Origin: Planctomycetota bacterium
GTDB lineage: Bacteria; Planctomycetota; UBA8742; JACQVU01
Assembly (NCBI GenBank): GCA_016209585.1
Contig: JACQVU010000274.1
Location: forward strand, 1 to 7,419
DNA: 7,419 bases
Reading direction: 5' to 3'
Under the pieces are notes generated by a model. The model was not told where the DNA came from. It was given only the letters and a program-made list of their open reading frames with translations, and ran no database searches. Below, in pieces: positions 5,784 through 7,419 of this stretch (the first letter of the stretch is position 1; every line of letters starts with the position of its first letter). Made by a program: the position numbers and the translations under genes.

Positions 5784-7419
5784 TCAGGTCTTCGCGGTTT
5801 CGCCGGTGGGCTGCCGCGTGTAGCGGGCGAGGTCGTCGCGCAGGTCGCGGACCTCGGTCGCGCCGTCGGGCACGCGGGCCGCCAGCGCGCGCAGCACCCG
5901 CCGGCGGAGTCCATCGTGGCTTTTCGGGTCGCCGATCACCGGCCGCCGCGCGCTAAAGGCCGCGATGCGGCAGAGGCGACGCCGCTCCTCCGGCTCCACC
6001 TCCTCCCCCCGGTCCAGACGGGCCAGCGCCATGGCGATAAGCGCCGCGGCGTGGCCGTCGAGCGCGTGGTCGCCGGGGAAGTCGCGGCAGAGCGCGGCCG
6101 CCATCTCCGCCACCGGCGCCAGGTCGAGCCGCAGCAGTAGCGTGCGCACGATCCGGCCGCGGTGCTGGTCGGCGCCCCATTCCACGCCGGCGGGCGCGGC
6201 GGTGGAATCCGGCTGCATGCGGGCGAGGTCGGCGAGCGCGTTGGCCAGCGCCAAAACGCCCAGCGGCCCCCAGCGCTCGCCGCCCTGGGCCATGCTCTGG
6301 AACTTCAGCCTTAGCCGTTCGACGGCCTGCCAGCGCAGGTGCGGCGCGGTGTCGGGCATGGGGCAGAGGCGCACCAGCGCGCGCAGCATGCGAGGAAACA
6401 GGTCGCTCTCCGTATCGGGTCGGTTCAGGCGCGGATCCGCCGGCCGCGTGTCGCGGTTCCCGCCGACCGGCGCATGGCACCCCATCGCCGTGAAGAAGGA
6501 GCGGAAGCACGCCCCGCGCAACCCACGTTTCGCGGCGGCGGGGTGGGCGGCCAGATAGCCCTGCGCCTCAACCGTATCGTGCAGCCAGCGGCCGGGGCTG
6601 GTCCGTGTCTTGATGAGGCGGTTGAAGGCGACCCGGTACTCCCGAACGGGCAGCGCCGGCCGCGAACTGACCTTGCCAAGCGCCAGGAAGGCCCCGCCGC
6701 GGTCTTCCGTCCGGCCACCGTCCAGGGCGGCCCCAATGGCCCGCGCCGCGCCGGCGAGCAACGCCGCCACCGCGGCGGTCTTCCGCTCACCGACCGCCAG
6801 CGCCGTCTCTCCCGTCATGCGCCGCAGGGCCGCGCCGGCGCTGCCCCCCGGGGTTTCCCCCATGCGCTCGACCAGCACGGCCAGGGCTGACGGCCCCAGC
6901 CGGGTGACACCGTGCTCAATCTCCTGGCGGGCGTCGGGCAGCGAGGCCCGCAGGGCCTCGTCCACGAAGGCCTCGGCGAAGCCCCGCCGCTCCGGCGCGC
7001 GCAGAGCGGGATGTTCCGCGACACGGGACCGGATGATCGCCGCCCGCAGCCGCGTCGACGCCGCCGGGAAGCGCGCCAGCAGCGCGCCGGCGACCCGGCG
7101 GACAACGGTCCGCGGAAACTCGCTCTCCGTGAGGAACGCGAACACCTGGTTCACCACGTCCTCGGCGATCGGATCGGTGGCCGTCTCAAAAAGATCGGTC
7201 GCCGCCGCCACTCCGGCCGCGCCGTGGCGCAAGAGCGAGGCGAAGAGCCGCGCCGGCAGAAGCGACAGCGGATCGGTCGCCGCCGCCTCCCGCGCGATCA
7301 AGCGGCAGGCGCCGCGGTCGTCGCCGGTGTCGCCCGGCTCCAGTGGAAGCAGCAGCAGTGCGCGCGCGACCGGCGAGCCGCAGGCCAGAGCGGCCGCCAC
7401 CGCGCTCGCCCCGTACGCC
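5784..7419 (-). CDS. Unrecognised, mostly alpha-helical protein, C-terminal part (5' end outside window)
   Basis: The frame is open to the right edge of the window, so the true start lies beyond it; 544 residues are visible, ending at the TGA at 5784-5786. The GTG at 7400 is in frame but need not be the start. The sequence is rich in Ala, Arg and Leu and has many amphipathic helices of the L-x-x-(A/L)-L type, for example the stretches around visible residues 77-135 and 415-465. This could be an alpha-solenoid of HEAT type, but I could not line up a clear repeat. No catalytic motif, Walker box or membrane segment is obvious. It has four Cys residues after residue 300 and a charged patch EEVEPEERRRL near 472-482. 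Amino-acid composition is balanced compared with the Pro/Arg/Gly-rich alternative frames, which supports it as the real gene. It converges on the small protein gene. Confidence 0.75.
   Translation of the reverse strand, partial: AYGASAVAAALACGSPVARALLLLPLEPGDTGDDRGACRLIAREAAATDPLSLLPARLFASLLRHGAAGVAAATDLFETATDPIAEDVVNQVFAFLTESEFPRTVVRRVAGALLARFPAASTRLRAAIIRSRVAEHPALRAPERRGFAEAFVDEALRASLPDARQEIEHGVTRLGPSALAVLVERMGETPGGSAGAALRRMTGETALAVGERKTAAVAALLAGAARAIGAALDGGRTEDRGGAFLALGKVSSRPALPVREYRVAFNRLIKTRTSPGRWLHDTVEAQGYLAAHPAAAKRGLRGACFRSFFTAMGCHAPVGGNRDTRPADPRLNRPDTESDLFPRMLRALVRLCPMPDTAPHLRWQAVERLRLKFQSMAQGGERWGPLGVLALANALADLARMQPDSTAAPAGVEWGADQHRGRIVRTLLLRLDLAPVAEMAAALCRDFPGDHALDGHAAALIAMALARLDRGEEVEPEERRRLCRIAAFSARRPVIGDPKSHDGLRRRVLRALAARVPDGATEVRDLRDDLARYTRQPTGETAKT

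Noticed and set aside
5953..6890. Plus- and minus-strand frames of 183-197 codons within the minus-strand helical gene
   Set aside because: All have Arg/Pro/Ala-rich shadow composition and overlap a longer frame with balanced composition and regular amphipathic helices.
1..7419. CRISPR array, tRNA, rRNA, insertion sequence, toxin-antitoxin pair or defence operon
   Set aside because: No direct-repeat array, tRNA-like cloverleaf, transposase motif or recognisable defence domain was seen on either strand.

Overview
This is a very GC-rich (roughly 70% by eye) bacterial window with four protein-coding genes. I see no RNA genes, CRISPR arrays, insertion sequences or phage genes. The open frames are long and wobble-position GC is high, so both strands carry many spurious open frames. 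The main clues to the organism are a giant secreted PQQ/FN3/Ig/PKD protein and a small orphan protein of a type I associate from memory with Planctomycetota, Verrucomicrobiota and Acidobacteriota. A PVC-type or other environmental high-GC bacterium is plausible, but the window alone cannot fix the phylum.

Layout: (1) nt 1-4026, plus strand, is the 3' part (1341 codons) of a very large modular surface protein. It opens with the last blade of a PQQ-like beta-propeller. Two fibronectin-III-like domains follow, then four bacterial Ig-like domains that seem to alternate in two types (one with a textbook EF-hand-like calcium loop), then six PKD-like domains. It ends in a hydrophobic helix with an arginine-rich tail that should anchor it in the envelope. 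(2) nt 4027-4222 is a gap holding a 9-bp perfect inverted repeat around a smaller hairpin. (3) nt 4223-5395, plus strand, encodes an unrecognised eight-helix inner-membrane protein whose two halves look like an ancient 4+4 duplication. (4) nt 5454-5714, plus strand, encodes a small protein of clearly lower GC than its neighbours. (5) nt 5784-7419, minus strand, is the 3' part of an unrecognised, mostly helical protein that meets gene 4 tail to tail and runs off the right edge.

Genes 1-3 point the same way and could share transcription. The 196-nt gap with its inverted repeat argues against tight coupling of genes 1 and 2, and the 58-nt gap between genes 2 and 3 is compatible with either arrangement. 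No shared pathway can be read from the sequence. I found no convincing evidence of a new multi-gene system. The most notable signals are the modular architecture and repeat history of gene 1, the pseudo-duplicated membrane protein, and the compositionally odd small gene.
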